NCBI RefSeq assembly: GCF_000003815.2 | Contig: NC_049985.1 | Location: forward strand, 11,337,699 to 11,401,698 | Origin: Branchiostoma floridae | Lineage: Eukaryota; Chordata; Leptocardii; Amphioxiformes; Branchiostomatidae | Length of the DNA: 64,000 nt | Direction: 5' to 3' | Shown here: one piece after another, positions 10,505-22,425 of the stretch | Numbering within the stretch: position 1 is the stretch's first letter | Layout of the letters: each line of letters starts with the position of its first letter | The notes under the pieces: model-generated | Told to the model about the DNA's origin: nothing | Databases searched by the model: none | What the model saw: only the letters and a program-made list of their open reading frames with translations | Position numbers and translations under genes: made by a program

Positions 10505-10613
10505 ACCATCCGGTGTCTTTTGTCAATGACACAAATGTCTGACTAGTACTGTTTCCAAAATCATATCCAGTTGCTTGAGTAACTGCTTTTTGGCATAAAG
10601 TTTATTTCTGACA

Positions 10614-10695
10614 GCGAACTTAAAACCACCGCGAAAAGAACTTTTTCCCGCTACCGCAAAATTAAATCCCCGCGAACTTAAATTCAATTACAGTA
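10614..10695. repeat. Partial MITE copy related to 53954-54083
   Basis: It shares GCGAACTTAAAACCAC, then a CCCGCTA segment, then a CGCGAACTTAAAT segment ending in TTACAG, with the fuller element at 53954-54083. Only about the 3' two-thirds is present. Confidence 0.6.
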
Positions 10696-12833
10696 GTAGG
10701 TACAAGAGCAAATTCTGTAGGAAAAGTGACAAAACTTCTTTTTTTTTTCAAATACCAATTCAAGAAGATGAATTGTGAGACTGAAGTACCATCACAGACT
10801 GAGGGCATTTGTCATACAAAATTCAGCTGTAATGTGCAGAAAAAGCTACATTAGATCCTCGGTGAAATGGAGGAATTGTAGTGACAGTGGTGCACTTGTG
10901 ACACAAATAAGTCTGCAAGATAACTAGAAAATGCCTGGATGGATTCTTTTGATATTTGGTATGTGGCAATAGTTCTCGAGCCCTTGGAATGCTTGGATTA
11001 TAGCCCCCCCCCCCCCCCTGCAGGACTATTTCCGGTTTTGATATCTCGTGTTCTGGACATGCTATGGTCATGATTTTTGAGATGTAGATAGCTCCCCTTG
11101 CTGTTTTGTTTTTCTTTTTTTTACTGCAGGGGCCATGTTTCAGAGTTAGAAAAGAATTTAACTCAAAAAGGGCTTGACTGATTATCAATAGCCTCCAACA
11201 AGCCCTCCTACCGGGGTGCGGGGATTATAGAATTTGGAAAAAAAAAGGGAAATTGTCCAGGGGTGTCAGTCCACGCTTAGATTCGTGTTTCCCCTCCAGC
11301 TGCATGGCCGACTGATTCGTTGGTAGCAAAACCCCCCTGGCAAATTATTCTCCCTATATTGGCCAGTAGGAGTGGGTACCGGTACAGAAAATTCAGGTCC
11401 AAAGGATCAGGTCCGGACGTGATTCAGTATGTGAAAACTTGTGAACGTATGATACTCAAAACAATGGTCCATTTTGCTAGAAAGAATGTTTCGTGGAGTT
11501 TTTTACTCCCGCTGGCATTTTAAAATCCTGCAAGGCTAACTCCCTCTGTACTGACTGTAAAACTTGGTAGGAATGACTTATTTTCCTCAACCGGTAAGCC
11601 CCCAAAACTGTGAATGTCTGATGATATAATTTTGTTCATTTTCCAAATAGGTCCACCAAATTTATTTCAAGTCCAGTTTTTCTGGACCGGTCCAATAAGA
11701 AGAAATGTTTTTTTATCGGTACCCAGCCCTAATGGCCAGCTTTGTCTGGTAGAGACTAGATCGTCATGGTTGTAGATAGATAGGTTAAATATTGATTAAC
11801 ATAATCCTTAGCTGCTGTGTTACGCCGGAGTACGGTTATACCAGCTATATAGATGCTCGCTTGCAGTTTTTTCTATCACAGACTGCTTGAAAATTCTATG
11901 GCTGGATCATAATTGTGCAGCACAAGACTTACCACAAATGTGATCTGGCCAGTATCAGACAAGTTTGAGCACACCATTTTTCATTTGTTTGTTCCCAGAC
12001 TTCCTACGGCTTGTTGTTATGCCGAATGGCGGTTATACTGGCTGTATAGATAGATACGAATTGCTGAATATTATTAGTAATGTAAAGTAAAGGCACTCAA
12101 TATTATTATTTGCATCCTATCAACATAGACCAGATTTTATCGGTCTTGACTTGACCAGCTTTGACTGAAGCTTTCAACAGCAATTTGAGACTTGTGTAAC
12201 AGTTTCAAGCTATGTGTTATACTGGTACTGCTGGGTACTTGAAAAGCTGTGTTTCACTAAATGGCATTTAAACCAGCTTATCCATTCAGATGTCACCAAA
12301 TCAACTAATGTAACAAGTGTGCCTGCAATGCTAGTGATCACTACGTGTAAACAGGGATGTAAATGAGGGTTAAACCTGTTGATCAATAAAGTTCTAAAAA
12401 CCTTTTTCTATCTGTTGCTCATTATATACACCACTCAGACAAGGTAGAAGGTTTGGTTGTAACAAGTGTTTAATGGACATATGAAAAATTAAAGACACAA
12501 ATACAAGACTGTGTAACATCAGGCATCACAAAATACAAGAGCAAAAATTGTGCCATATTTCATTGTGTGGTCACAGAGCTGAGTTGTGAACTAGTAAACA
12601 TACACATTAAAGTAGACTAAAATAATAAATTCCATACCAATAGCATGTTGACAAATATAATTCATATTTATCTCCACAGAAAACATAGTTTTGAGCTGGT
12701 GACCACCTAATTTCAAACGGACCCCCCTGAATTTGCAACATTGCAGTATTATTTCATTTTGTCAGAATGTAGTTCCAGTCCTTGTACATCAACTGTCTCA
12801 TAACATATATCAATCATAGGGTAGTTTCTCATG

Positions 12834-15800
12834 CTATTGCCAACTGCTACTTTGTGGCAGGGTGACTTCATATTTCCCATCCCCAACCACTGTGCCATAC
12901 TGCCCTGGCCTGAACTGAGCCTGCGACATCACGTCTTGTGCATTTCTCTTCCTCCTGATGACCAGGTACCTCTTCTGCCCCTTCCCGTACGACTTGTGCT
13001 GCAGGTCGTACCGTCTCGCCATCTTGTGGATGGCCGCCCGCTCGTCTGACGTTAACTCGGGAGAGAACACCAGGTCGTCTTCCCTCCCAGACTGTACGTA
13101 GTTCACGATAACTTGGTGCGCTCCTTGCNNNNNNNNNNNNNNNNNNNNNNNNNNNNNNNNNNNNNNNNNNNNNNNNNNNNNNNNNNNNNNNNNNNNNNNN
13201 NNNNNNNNNNNNNNNNNNNNNNNNNNNNNNNNNNNNNNNNNNNNNNNNNNNNNNNNNNNNNNNNNNNNNNNNNNNNNNNNNNNNNNNNNNNNNNNNNNNN
13301 NNNNNNNNNNNNNNNNNNNNNNNNNNNNNNNNNNNNNNNNNNNNNNNNNNNNNNNNNNNNNNNNNNNNNNNNNNNNNNNNNNNNNNNNNNNNNNNNNNNN
13401 NNNNNNNNNNNNNNNNNNNNNNNNNNNNNNNNNNNNNNNNNNNNNNNNNNNNNNNNNNNNNNNNNNNNNNNNNNNNNNNNNNNNNNNNNNNNNNNNNNNN
13501 NNNNNNNNNNNNNNNNNNNNNNNNNNNNNNNNNNNNNNNNNNNNNNNNNNNNNNNNNNNNNNNNNNNNNNNNNNNNNNNNNNNNNNNNNNNNNNNNNNNN
13601 NNNNNNNNNNNNNNNNNNNNNNNNNNNNNNNNNNNNNNNNNNNNNNNNNNNNNNNNNNNNNNNNNNNNNNNNNNNNNNNNNNNNNNNNNNNNNNNNNNNN
13701 NNNNNNNNNNNNNNNNNNNNNNNNNNNNNNNNNNNNNNNNNNNNNNNNNNNNNNNNNNNNNNNNNNNNNNNNNNNNNNNNNNNNNNNNNNNNNNNNNNNN
13801 NNNNNNNNNNNNNNNNNNNNNNNNNNNNNNNNNNNNNNNNNNNNNNNNNNNNNNNNNNNNNNNNNNNNNNNNNNNNNNNNNNNNNNNNNNNNNNNNNNNN
13901 NNNNNNNNNNNNNNNNNNNNNNNNNNNNNNNNNNNNNNNNNNNNNNNNTTGGCAATGGTGATGGTTGGGATGTAGAAACTGTGCTGCTTTTTGCAGTACT
14001 ACCAACCCCGCTTTCTTCCTGAACTTCATTTCTACCTAACAATGAAGAAGATGTGCTTGGCTGAACAGAAAATGTAGATGCCTCAAATGAACCCCCCTCC
14101 TCTGTCTCTTGTTTCATCGGTGGCTGCTCTTCCGACTTCCTTCCCTCCTCCCCAAGTACCCCTCCAGATTTGAACTTGATCATCTTCTTCAAGTCAATGT
14201 GCTTCAGTCTCTTGTGAGGAGGATGACTTGGGGTTTTCAAGTCTCTGTTACCACCTAATGGAAAAAAAAAACGTCAATTTTATTCAACTGTAGGCACATC
14301 TTAATAAGCATGGGTAATATTAGAGAATTAAGGTGTATATTTCTTACACAATATGTGTAACATGTAAGCATTCTCTAAAAGATGTTGTTTCATTGTATAG
14401 CTGTCCAGTTATAACTTTCTTTTTAATTTACCTGCTTCCAACGTCATTCTGTTGTTATCTTGATTTTAAAAGCAAAGTACGTATAGCATTTACTTAATGG
14501 TTCAGGACTTCCATACTAGGAATCCAACTTAGTAACTGGATTATAAAAATTTTCTGATAATGCTGTTCCTAATATTTTCCTGTTGTGATATCAATGTAAT
14601 ACTCACAGCTGGTCAGTGTGTAGCATACATGGCTGTACGCAAGTACAATATCATCTTTCCATATACAATGTACTGTAGGGATGGGAGTAAACTCAATATG
14701 CAGGAAGTTTGAAATATTGCCTAGAACTAGTAAAAGTGGCCAGTGGCCTTGCAGTGAGCAAACTCGTTAAATATATATATATATGTCAACCTGTAATTTG
14801 TTGAAAATTTTGGACAAGTCCAATAAACTTGCAATTTTGCAGGCTCAGTATCATACCTCACATGTTGGAGTATGGTAATATTGATAGAAAATTGCATTTC
14901 AAATCCCAATTTGTTTACACTTTTTCCTGTAGTACAGTAAGCCCAGTGTCTGGAAGTTGTATCTTCCTTATCTTTTGACTGACTCTTGAAATTATTGGGA
15001 TCACAGCTGAGTTTTGGAGTGAGTTGAGCCTACAATAAAACGTAGATAAACCATCAGATGTGAACGGTATATCTGTACTCGGCTCACTTAAAAGTGGGTA
15101 ACACTAACAGACATAAGATCCTGTGACTCCAGGCTGTGATGACACAAATTTATAAGCAGTTCTTGTTTAAGTTGAAGAGGGAGGGGGGCATGTCTTTCCA
15201 CCCATCCCTGACAGACTTACAGAAAGAAGAAAGACTTGCTGGCCATTTACCTCTTACCATGGGCCCCTCCCTCATCTCTACTTCTCTTGTTGTTGTCTTG
15301 GTCTGCTGTTGACTGAAATACATGTTGTCAGTAAATACACGTCAAAAATTTCTGTGGTTGTAAACCTTCAGACCAGTTATGTGCAATGATTTTGAATGTA
15401 GTTAATAAACTCAAAGACATATCTGTTTCCATTTTATTGCCAAATGAATGCTTCATAATTCATAAAATATCAAAACATGAAGCTATCTGCCATCCAAAGA
15501 TGTTTTAATCATAAATAAGTGTCATTAATATATAGCTGTTTACAAGCACATCATTATATTACTTTCCTCAAGGTAACAAGGTCACACACCAGGGAGCCTA
15601 CTCCATCAACTTTGACCTTCGTCTTCACAACCTCTATGCAAATAACAAATTTCATTACAAAAGATGCTGAAAACAGAAATACACAGAGATACAACGAAAA
15701 CGATACATCCCTTTTGTCACAGAGGTCATAAAAACTATATTTACCTGAGGGAGTTCTGGTTTCTGGAACTCTGGCATGCCTGCTGCCATTTCCTTTACTC

Positions 15801-16409
15801 TCTGTTCTACTACAGGGTTGTATCTGTTAGGGGAAAATAACAGTTACTCTGAGAAAAGCTCCTTACTCTGAGTGGATTCAACCTTATCAAGTGCAAGTGC
15901 AAGTGCAAGTGCAGATTCTAGAGTTGCACGTTTCTGTGTGAAACTGACGTTATATAAACATACTGGTGAAGCAACTACTGTACAGGGTAGCAACTTTCGG
16001 CTGTGGCTCGAAGCGAACAGGCTGGACTCCTTCTTTGGGACTCCAGGTTACATAAGACGACGCTGCGTTATGCTGAAAGTTGCGTCAATTTTTGTGACAA
16101 TAACGGTCTAATTGAAGGGCCAATCAATTTTTTCTAAACCTCCTTGGTCGCAGTACTAAAGGATTTTCTTTTCATAACACTTTGTACCAGACGCTTTATC
16201 CACGCCGTTTCATCTGGGGAGGGGGGCAAGGAAACCGACCTGCATCCAAGGAACTCCATATTGGCCCAGACGTTCGACAGACACACCAGCTGGTCCTCTG
16301 GATGTTGGTCCCAGTTGTGAAGGATGAACTTCTTCCTGGCGTCCCATTGTACCGGGCTTTCCCACTGATCCCGGACAGTTTCGTCAAGATGATTGCCAAC
16401 GTCCGCCAT
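12834..16409 (-). CDS. NKRF: NKRF-like protein, copy A (XTBD, R3H; assembly gap inside)
   Basis: Minus-strand exons are 16240-16409, 15745-15823, 15258-15312 and 12834-14254. Exon 1 plus exon 2 encode an XRN2-binding XTBD domain (WESPVQWDARKKFI...LSNVWANMEFLGCRYNPVVEQRV). Exon 4 starts with a conserved Lys-rich segment and ends in an R3H domain (R-x3-H in ERAAIH) followed by a conserved C-terminal strand region. The N run at 13129-13948 removes the dsRBD-like and G-patch region seen in copies B and C. NKRF proteins work in the nucleolus with XRN2 and DHX15 in pre-rRNA processing and can repress NF-kappa-B targets. Exon lengths, counting the 820 Ns, sum to 575 codons, so the frame may be intact, but the gap length may be nominal. 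Confidence 0.75.
13129..13948. other. Assembly gap (820 N) in copy A exon 4
   Basis: A run of N lies inside the large last exon. By alignment to copies B and C it hides the dsRBD-like, G-patch and second dsRBD-like regions. Those copies have about 1.4 kb between the equivalent points, so copy A is either shorter or the gap is undersized. Confidence 0.99.
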
Positions 16410-17366
16410 CTTCTTTTCTGAATAAAGATCTCATACCAAAGTTCGCAACCCTGAACACCAGAGGGCTGGTGATTTTGCCAACGCCCATGAGGCGAAGCCC
16501 TATGTCTGAATATGTGTCAATGCTGCATACATTGAGTACAAAAGAAATTACAGCCAGTCGTTTGGGTGACCTTTCTTAGAATAGATATTTTACTACCATT
16601 CATTAGCAGATCGTTGAATGTGCAACTTCATTTCGCATTTTGTACATAGAAACTAATTTGTAGAAATAAGTATAAATTCTATTCTGCACTCTGATTTACT
16701 TTCTTTGACAGGTAAGCCCAAAAATGTGCACAGGTGACCACCTGTAGATATAATCTGTTCATTTTGTAATCAATCGAAAATCCGGTCCACTAATTTCCTT
16801 AGGTCCAGTATTTTTTAACTAGTCCAGCAAGAAATACCGATATCCAGCCCTACACCAAATGTTATGTAACAAGTGCACCTGCAGTGCTAGTGAACTTTAA
16901 AAAAGGGCTAACTGGTAACAGGTTGATAAATAAAGTTTCCAAAACTATTTGCTATCAACTGTGCATCATTGTAAACCAGAGACAAGTTGCAAGCTGTCGT
17001 TGTATAAAGTGTTTAATGATAAGATGAAGAACCTAAGACAAAAATACAGGACCCAATGTAACAGGTCGCATCACAAAATGTGATATCAAATATAATATAA
17101 TATGATATGATATATGATATGATATGATATGATATGATATAATATAATATATAATACAATATAATAAATATTTGTCTACACGGTAAATCCACTGGTAAGA
17201 CCTGGTGACCACCTAATGTCGGACTCTGAGGGACTCACTCTGAATTCTCTATATTGCAGTTTTTACCATTTGTACATTTCATACCTTGACCTTATACAGT
17301 AACAAAGACAGGGAACTCATACCTTACAATAGATCATAGGGTAATTTTTTTTAAATTACGTTAGAT
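16410..17366. other. Intergenic, copy A 5' flank to copy B 3' flank
   Basis: Bases 16425-16620 are homologous to the 5' flanks of copies B and C (TTTTGCCAACGCCCATGAGG-type motif). Bases 16780-16990 match the 3' flanking repeats at 11640-11735 and 21850-22060. An AT-rich (GATAT)n microsatellite lies at about 17085-17168. No gene is seen. Confidence 0.65.
17085..17168. repeat. (TATGA)n/(TATAA)n microsatellite
   Basis: Tandem TATGA and TATAA units downstream of NKRF-like copy B; simple-sequence DNA. Confidence 0.9.
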
Positions 17367-20300
17367 CTATTGCCAACTGCTACCTTTTGGCAGGGTGACC
17401 TCGTATTTGACTGCAAATTTTCCATCCCCAACCACCGTGCAAAATTGCCCTGGCCTGAACTGAGTCTGTGACATCACATCTTCAGCACTTCTCTTCCTGT
17501 TGATGACAAGGTATCTCTCAGGCCCCTCCCAGTACGACCTGCTTTGTAGCTTGAACTTTTGGGCCATCTGGTGGAAGATCTTCCGCTCCTCTGACGTTAA
17601 CTCGGGTGAAAACACCAGGTCTTCTTCCCTCCCAGATTGGACGTAATTCGAGATGAATTGGTGCGCTTGCTCTGCTGAAATCAACTGTTTTTCTGCTAGA
17701 TTGGTAGCAGTGCCCAGACCAGCACTCATCTCCACAACGTCCACTTTCATTGGCTCTACGTTCCCCTCCCGATCCTCCTTTTCGATCCCTTGAAGCATCT
17801 GATTACCAATGTTTGTTTCTTTTATCTGTCCTTCCCCTGCCTCCTTGGTACCTAACACCTCTGTTCTTGTCAGAGCATCTTTGGTCAGCTCTGGCTTTTT
17901 GAGCTTTACTACAGGATTAGTTTGACGAAGTTTGGAAAGTGCTGCCTCTGCGGCCAAGTGTCTTGCTTCTTTGGCACTAAAGGACCACCCATCTGCTACA
18001 ATCATCTCTTTAATACTAACAAAACATTGATGCATCGGTATCCCATTTCTCCTGTTTCTGTTCACATCCAATTTAACCCTCACCTTACTAAACACTGCCG
18101 AGCTGTTCAAGATACAGATGGCATTTTCTGCACTGAATTCTTTCTCATAAATGACAAAATCAGAGACACTCTTGCTATCATCAAATTTTTGTTTCCTGGC
18201 CCCCATTTTGGGTTTTGGCTTTTGGGGAGGGGTGGAAGTATTAGCTGGTCCCTGCAAACTGTCTTGGCGAAGGGTAGGGGATACCTGCTTACCGGTTTCA
18301 ATGACAAACTCCTCTCTAAGGTTATAATTAGTTGTCTCCGTGTCACTACTTGTGGCAACCTCTACTGAGCTATGAAGAGTCAGCCTCTCTAACGCTTTCC
18401 TGACTGTACTGGTTTTTGCCCCAACTTGACCCTTTCTGTATCCCAGACCAGCACGCCTCTCCATAACCTCCACTTTGATTGGTTCTGCGATGCCCTCACG
18501 ACCCGCCTTTCCAATCCCGCCACCGGTCCAGCCCATTTTGCGAAGCATCTGATTACCGATGTTTGTTTCTTTTATTGGTCCCTCCCCAGCTCCCTTGGTT
18601 TTTGGCCCCTGCAAACTGTCTCCAGGAAGAGTAGGGTGAAGTGGTACCTGCTCACCAGTGTCAATGACAAATTCCTCTCTAAGTTTACCCGTTTCTGAGT
18701 CGCTCCTTGTGGCAATCACTACTGTCCTGTAATATCTCAGCCTCTCCAATGCTTTCTTGACTGCACTAGTTTTAGTCGCAGGTTTGAACTTTCCGTATCC
18801 TCTTGCTAAGTACACACCTTCAATATACAGGTCACAAGCGTACCCAGGCACCTCTGCCATATCTGTTTCTAACACAAATGTGGAGGAACTGGTCACCTCG
18901 ACTATCTTGTACAAGGGGGTTGCTCTACACTGCTTCTGAACACACTGTGCAAATACATGGGCAATTCTTTTGGTGGCTTTTTTAGTGGTCAGTTTTGCAA
19001 ACTTACTGCGGACAGTTTCACTCAAGCCGTTAAACAAGCCTTTCTTCTGGACCAGAAGGGACCTTTGTACACAATTCTCAGGCAAAATGGAAGGTTGTTC
19101 ATTCATCATAGAGAGTGTATTGGGCTTGACGAATGGTGATGATTGGGATATAGAAACTGTACTGCTCTCTGCATCACTAGCAGTACAGCTTTCTTGCTGA
19201 ACTTCATTTCTTCGTAACATTGAAGAATTGGTACAAGATGAACTTGGCTGAACAGAAAATGTAGACGCTACAAATGACCCGCCCTCTGTCTCTTGTTTCA
19301 TCGGTGGCTGCTCTTCTGTCTTCCTTCCCTCCCCCCAAGCACCCCACCAGATGTGAAGCTGATCATCTTCTTCAGGTCGATGTGCTTCAGTGTTCTGTGA
19401 GGAGGGTCACTTAGGGTTTTCAGGTCTCTCTCACCACCTTATGGAAATAAAACAACACTTTGAACCTACTGGAAACATATCTAATGGAGTTAAACACATG
19501 ACTCGTATACGATATACGCATAATCTTACACATAATTCATAATGAAGTTTTAATTATGCAAATTTGGACATAATTTGCATACTTTATTATGAAAATCCAT
19601 ACCTACAGTGTTTTTCATAATACGACTAAAATACATGTTACATTGTTTGTGGCAGGTGGGAGATTAGCAGATACCAATTATGCAAATAAGTCTCTAATTT
19701 GCTTCATTAATGTGAAAGTGTCCCAATTGTTGTTAGTATATGTAGTAAATGATTGGATTGTCAACAATGTGACCTGTGTAAGTTAGTGAGGTGTACATAC
19801 CCAAGCATGAATTATGCAGATTTCAAAGTCATTTGCATAATAAGAATATTTCATGGAGGTGTGAGGTCTCTGAACTCTTGTTTCTTGTTGTGATATGATA
19901 GCTGAGTACATGTATCTTACATACAGTAAATGAATGTTTGCAAGTACAATATTATCTTTCCATACACTGCAGGGATGGGAGAATATACTAATGAAGGACT
20001 TGAAATATCCACTCGCAATTTGTTGAAAATCTTGAAAAATAGTAAAAAGGTTAAAACCAATATCATGCCTCACATGTAGTAGAAAAAAGAATTTCACATG
20101 GGGCATGTCTTTCCACCCATCTCTGACAGACTTACAGAAAGAAGAAAGACTTGCTGGCCATTTACCTCTTACCATGGGCCCCTCCCTCATCTCTACTTCT
20201 CTTGTTGTTGTCTTGTTGGTCTGCTGTTGACTGTGATAATCAGTAAATACATGTCAGTAATCTCTGTGGTGCTAATTAAGCAGTGGTAGAATTCATTTAA

Positions 20301-21269
20301 CATTCACATTTAGACCAGTTTTATGTGGTGATACAAAAAATGCTACCTACAGAATTTACAAGGGGTCCAAAATTTTCTTTGGCACAATAGGTAAATGCCT
20401 ATACTATTATAACTATATCCACATACCAAATAACTGAAATATCAAAATGATCCAAAGCTTCCTGGATTATGCTGCTCACATATTATTCCACAGATGCTAC
20501 AGAAACATACATGTAACATTGTTATGGTACTTTCTTCAAGGTGATACTAGTATGCCAGCAAAATGTAAATATCATTATGTACTAGTATAATTTTCACCTG
20601 AGGGAGCTCTGGTTTCTGGAACTCTGGCATGCCTGTTGCCATTTCCTTTACTCTCTGTTCTACTACGGGGTTGTATCTGTTAGGGACAAATAACAGTAAG
20701 TAACAGTATTAAAACTAAACAGTCACCCAATAGAAATTACAAGTTCTAGAATCATCTGTTTCTGTCCCTAGTTGACCTTGGTGGTGTTATATTACGTTTT
20801 CTACTAAATTCTAGTACCCCGTACAGCCTGTGTTAGGGGCAGTAGGTTCAGAGGTCAGTGTTGTTTATCAGTTTCAACAGCTGATAGCGCGAGAAAAATG
20901 CCGTAGTCGAAGCCGGGTTTCCCACTTACGGTAAGTAGACATGCTTAACTGTTCAATGGAAAGGAACTTTGAGGGATTGAAATATCGATAAGCTAGTTTT
21001 GAGGCATTTCTTTAAGTGTGTTTTTGTACAGAAGGCAAATTATGACAACTGGATTGGAGGCCGACGCCACTGGTTCATGGAGAGGGCAAGGAAACCGACC
21101 TGCATCCAAGGAACTCCATATTGGCCCAGACGTTCGACAGACACACCAGCTGGTCCTCTGGATGTTGGTCCCAGTTGTGAAGGATGAACTTCTTCCTGGC
21201 GTCCCATTGTACCGGGCTTTCCCACTGATCCCGAACAGATTCGTCAAGATGATTGCCAACGTCCGCCAT
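17367..21269 (-). pseudogene. NKRF: NKRF-like protein, copy B (one-base frameshift in exon 4)
   Basis: Minus-strand exons are 21100-21269, 20598-20676, 20173-20230 and 17367-19437. Domain order is XTBD, a conserved Lys-rich segment, a dsRBD-like region, G-patch (NIGNQMLRKMGW...GLGY), a second dsRBD-like region, a degenerate G-patch, then R3H (ERKIFH). Exon lengths sum to 2378, one short of whole codons. The lesion is at 19331-19336, where copy B has six C against seven in copy C, so the XTBD part and the 644-aa main frame (from the ATG at 19301) are out of register. Everything after the lesion is open, which argues for a very recent mutation, a homopolymer sequencing error, or use of the downstream ATG without XTBD. 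The pseudogene label is provisional. Confidence 0.7.
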
Positions 21270-22425
21270 TTTTGGTTTCTAAACTAGGATCTCATACCAA
21301 AGTTCGCAACTCTCGACACGAGAGCCCGTAGCAATTTTGGCAACGCCCATAAGGCGACGCTCTAGGTGTCGATGTGTTTCAACGTTGCATACATTACGTA
21401 CACAAGAAAACAATCGTTTGGGTGATTTTACTACTATTCTATAGCAAAGTGTTGAAGGTTTAGCTCTTTCGCATACTGAAGACTTGTCCATATGGTGGTA
21501 CAACAGTATAAAATAGGTCCGGTTCGGGTCCACAGGATCAGGTCCACGTATAGATCTGATTATAGTAAAATATAGTAGTACAGTACATTGTATTAAATAA
21601 TCATATTTGGCCACCTGAGCTGATGATCAAAGTATTTAGCAATGGATCAAGTTTCTGTACCACAGAATGAAAGGTTATATCAAAATCATCCTAAAGATGT
21701 TAATTTGGCACAAATGGATATTGTGATTTTGCAAGTAAAAACTAATTTTTAGAAATGAAAATAAATTCTATTCTACCTCACTCTTGTTTCCTTTGCTTTG
21801 GGACTGGTAAGCCCAAAATGTGCCCTGCCGATATATCTGTTCATTTTGAAATCAGTCCAAACTCCGGTCTACTGATTTTTCGTAGGTCCAGTATTTCTGG
21901 ACTGGTCCAGCAATAAAAACCGGAATCCAGCCTTACACCAAATGTAAATTGTAACAAGTGAACTTTGAATAAGGGCTATACCAGTTGATCAATAAAGTTC
22001 ATAAAACCATTTTCCTTCCACTGTGCATCATTGACCCATCATTGTAAACCAGAGACAATTGCAAGGTATGGTTGTATAAAGTGTTTAATGGCAATATGAA
22101 GATTCCAAGACAAAAATAGAAGATCCAATGTAACAGGTGGCATCATAAGATAGATCTCATCTCATAAAGATAATTGAATATTTTTCTCCACGGACACTCA
22201 CTGGCCAGACATGGACCTGTAACCTAATAGTATATATTATATTTAATAAACGTCAGAGGGACTCTCCCTGAATTTTCTGTATTGCATTTTTTCTTACCAT
22301 TTGTACATTTTCAAATTATGTGACACTAACAAATGTAGTTCTAGTCATTGACATTGTACAGTACCTAGGAACTGTCTCATAATAAATCATAGGGTAGTTT
22401 TTTTTTTTTTTTCATCACATTAGAT
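21270..22425. other. Intergenic, copy B 5' flank to copy C 3' flank
   Basis: It repeats the pattern of 16410-17366. The conserved 5' flank (TTTTGGCAACGCCCATAAGG near 21331) is followed by the GGTCC-rich dispersed repeat (about 21510-21940), then the 3' flanking sequence shared with copies A and B. No gene is seen. Confidence 0.6.

Larger units (their letters stand above)
8945..12833. other. Gene-free intergenic stretch with 3' UTR and repeats
   Basis: This stretch begins with the EXD1-like 3' UTR and runs to the 3' end of NKRF-like copy A. It holds foldback elements at 9411-9573 and 10283-10504, a truncated MITE at 10614-10695, a C-run at 11005-11019, and dispersed repeat pieces at about 11320-11770 that recur near 16.6-16.85 kb, 21.4-21.9 kb and 44.4 kb. 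No convincing exon is seen. Confidence 0.6.

Noticed and set aside
17922-19200. Several + strand ORFs opposite NKRF-like exon 4
   Set aside because: Shadows of the minus-strand coding exon; same pattern in copies B and C.
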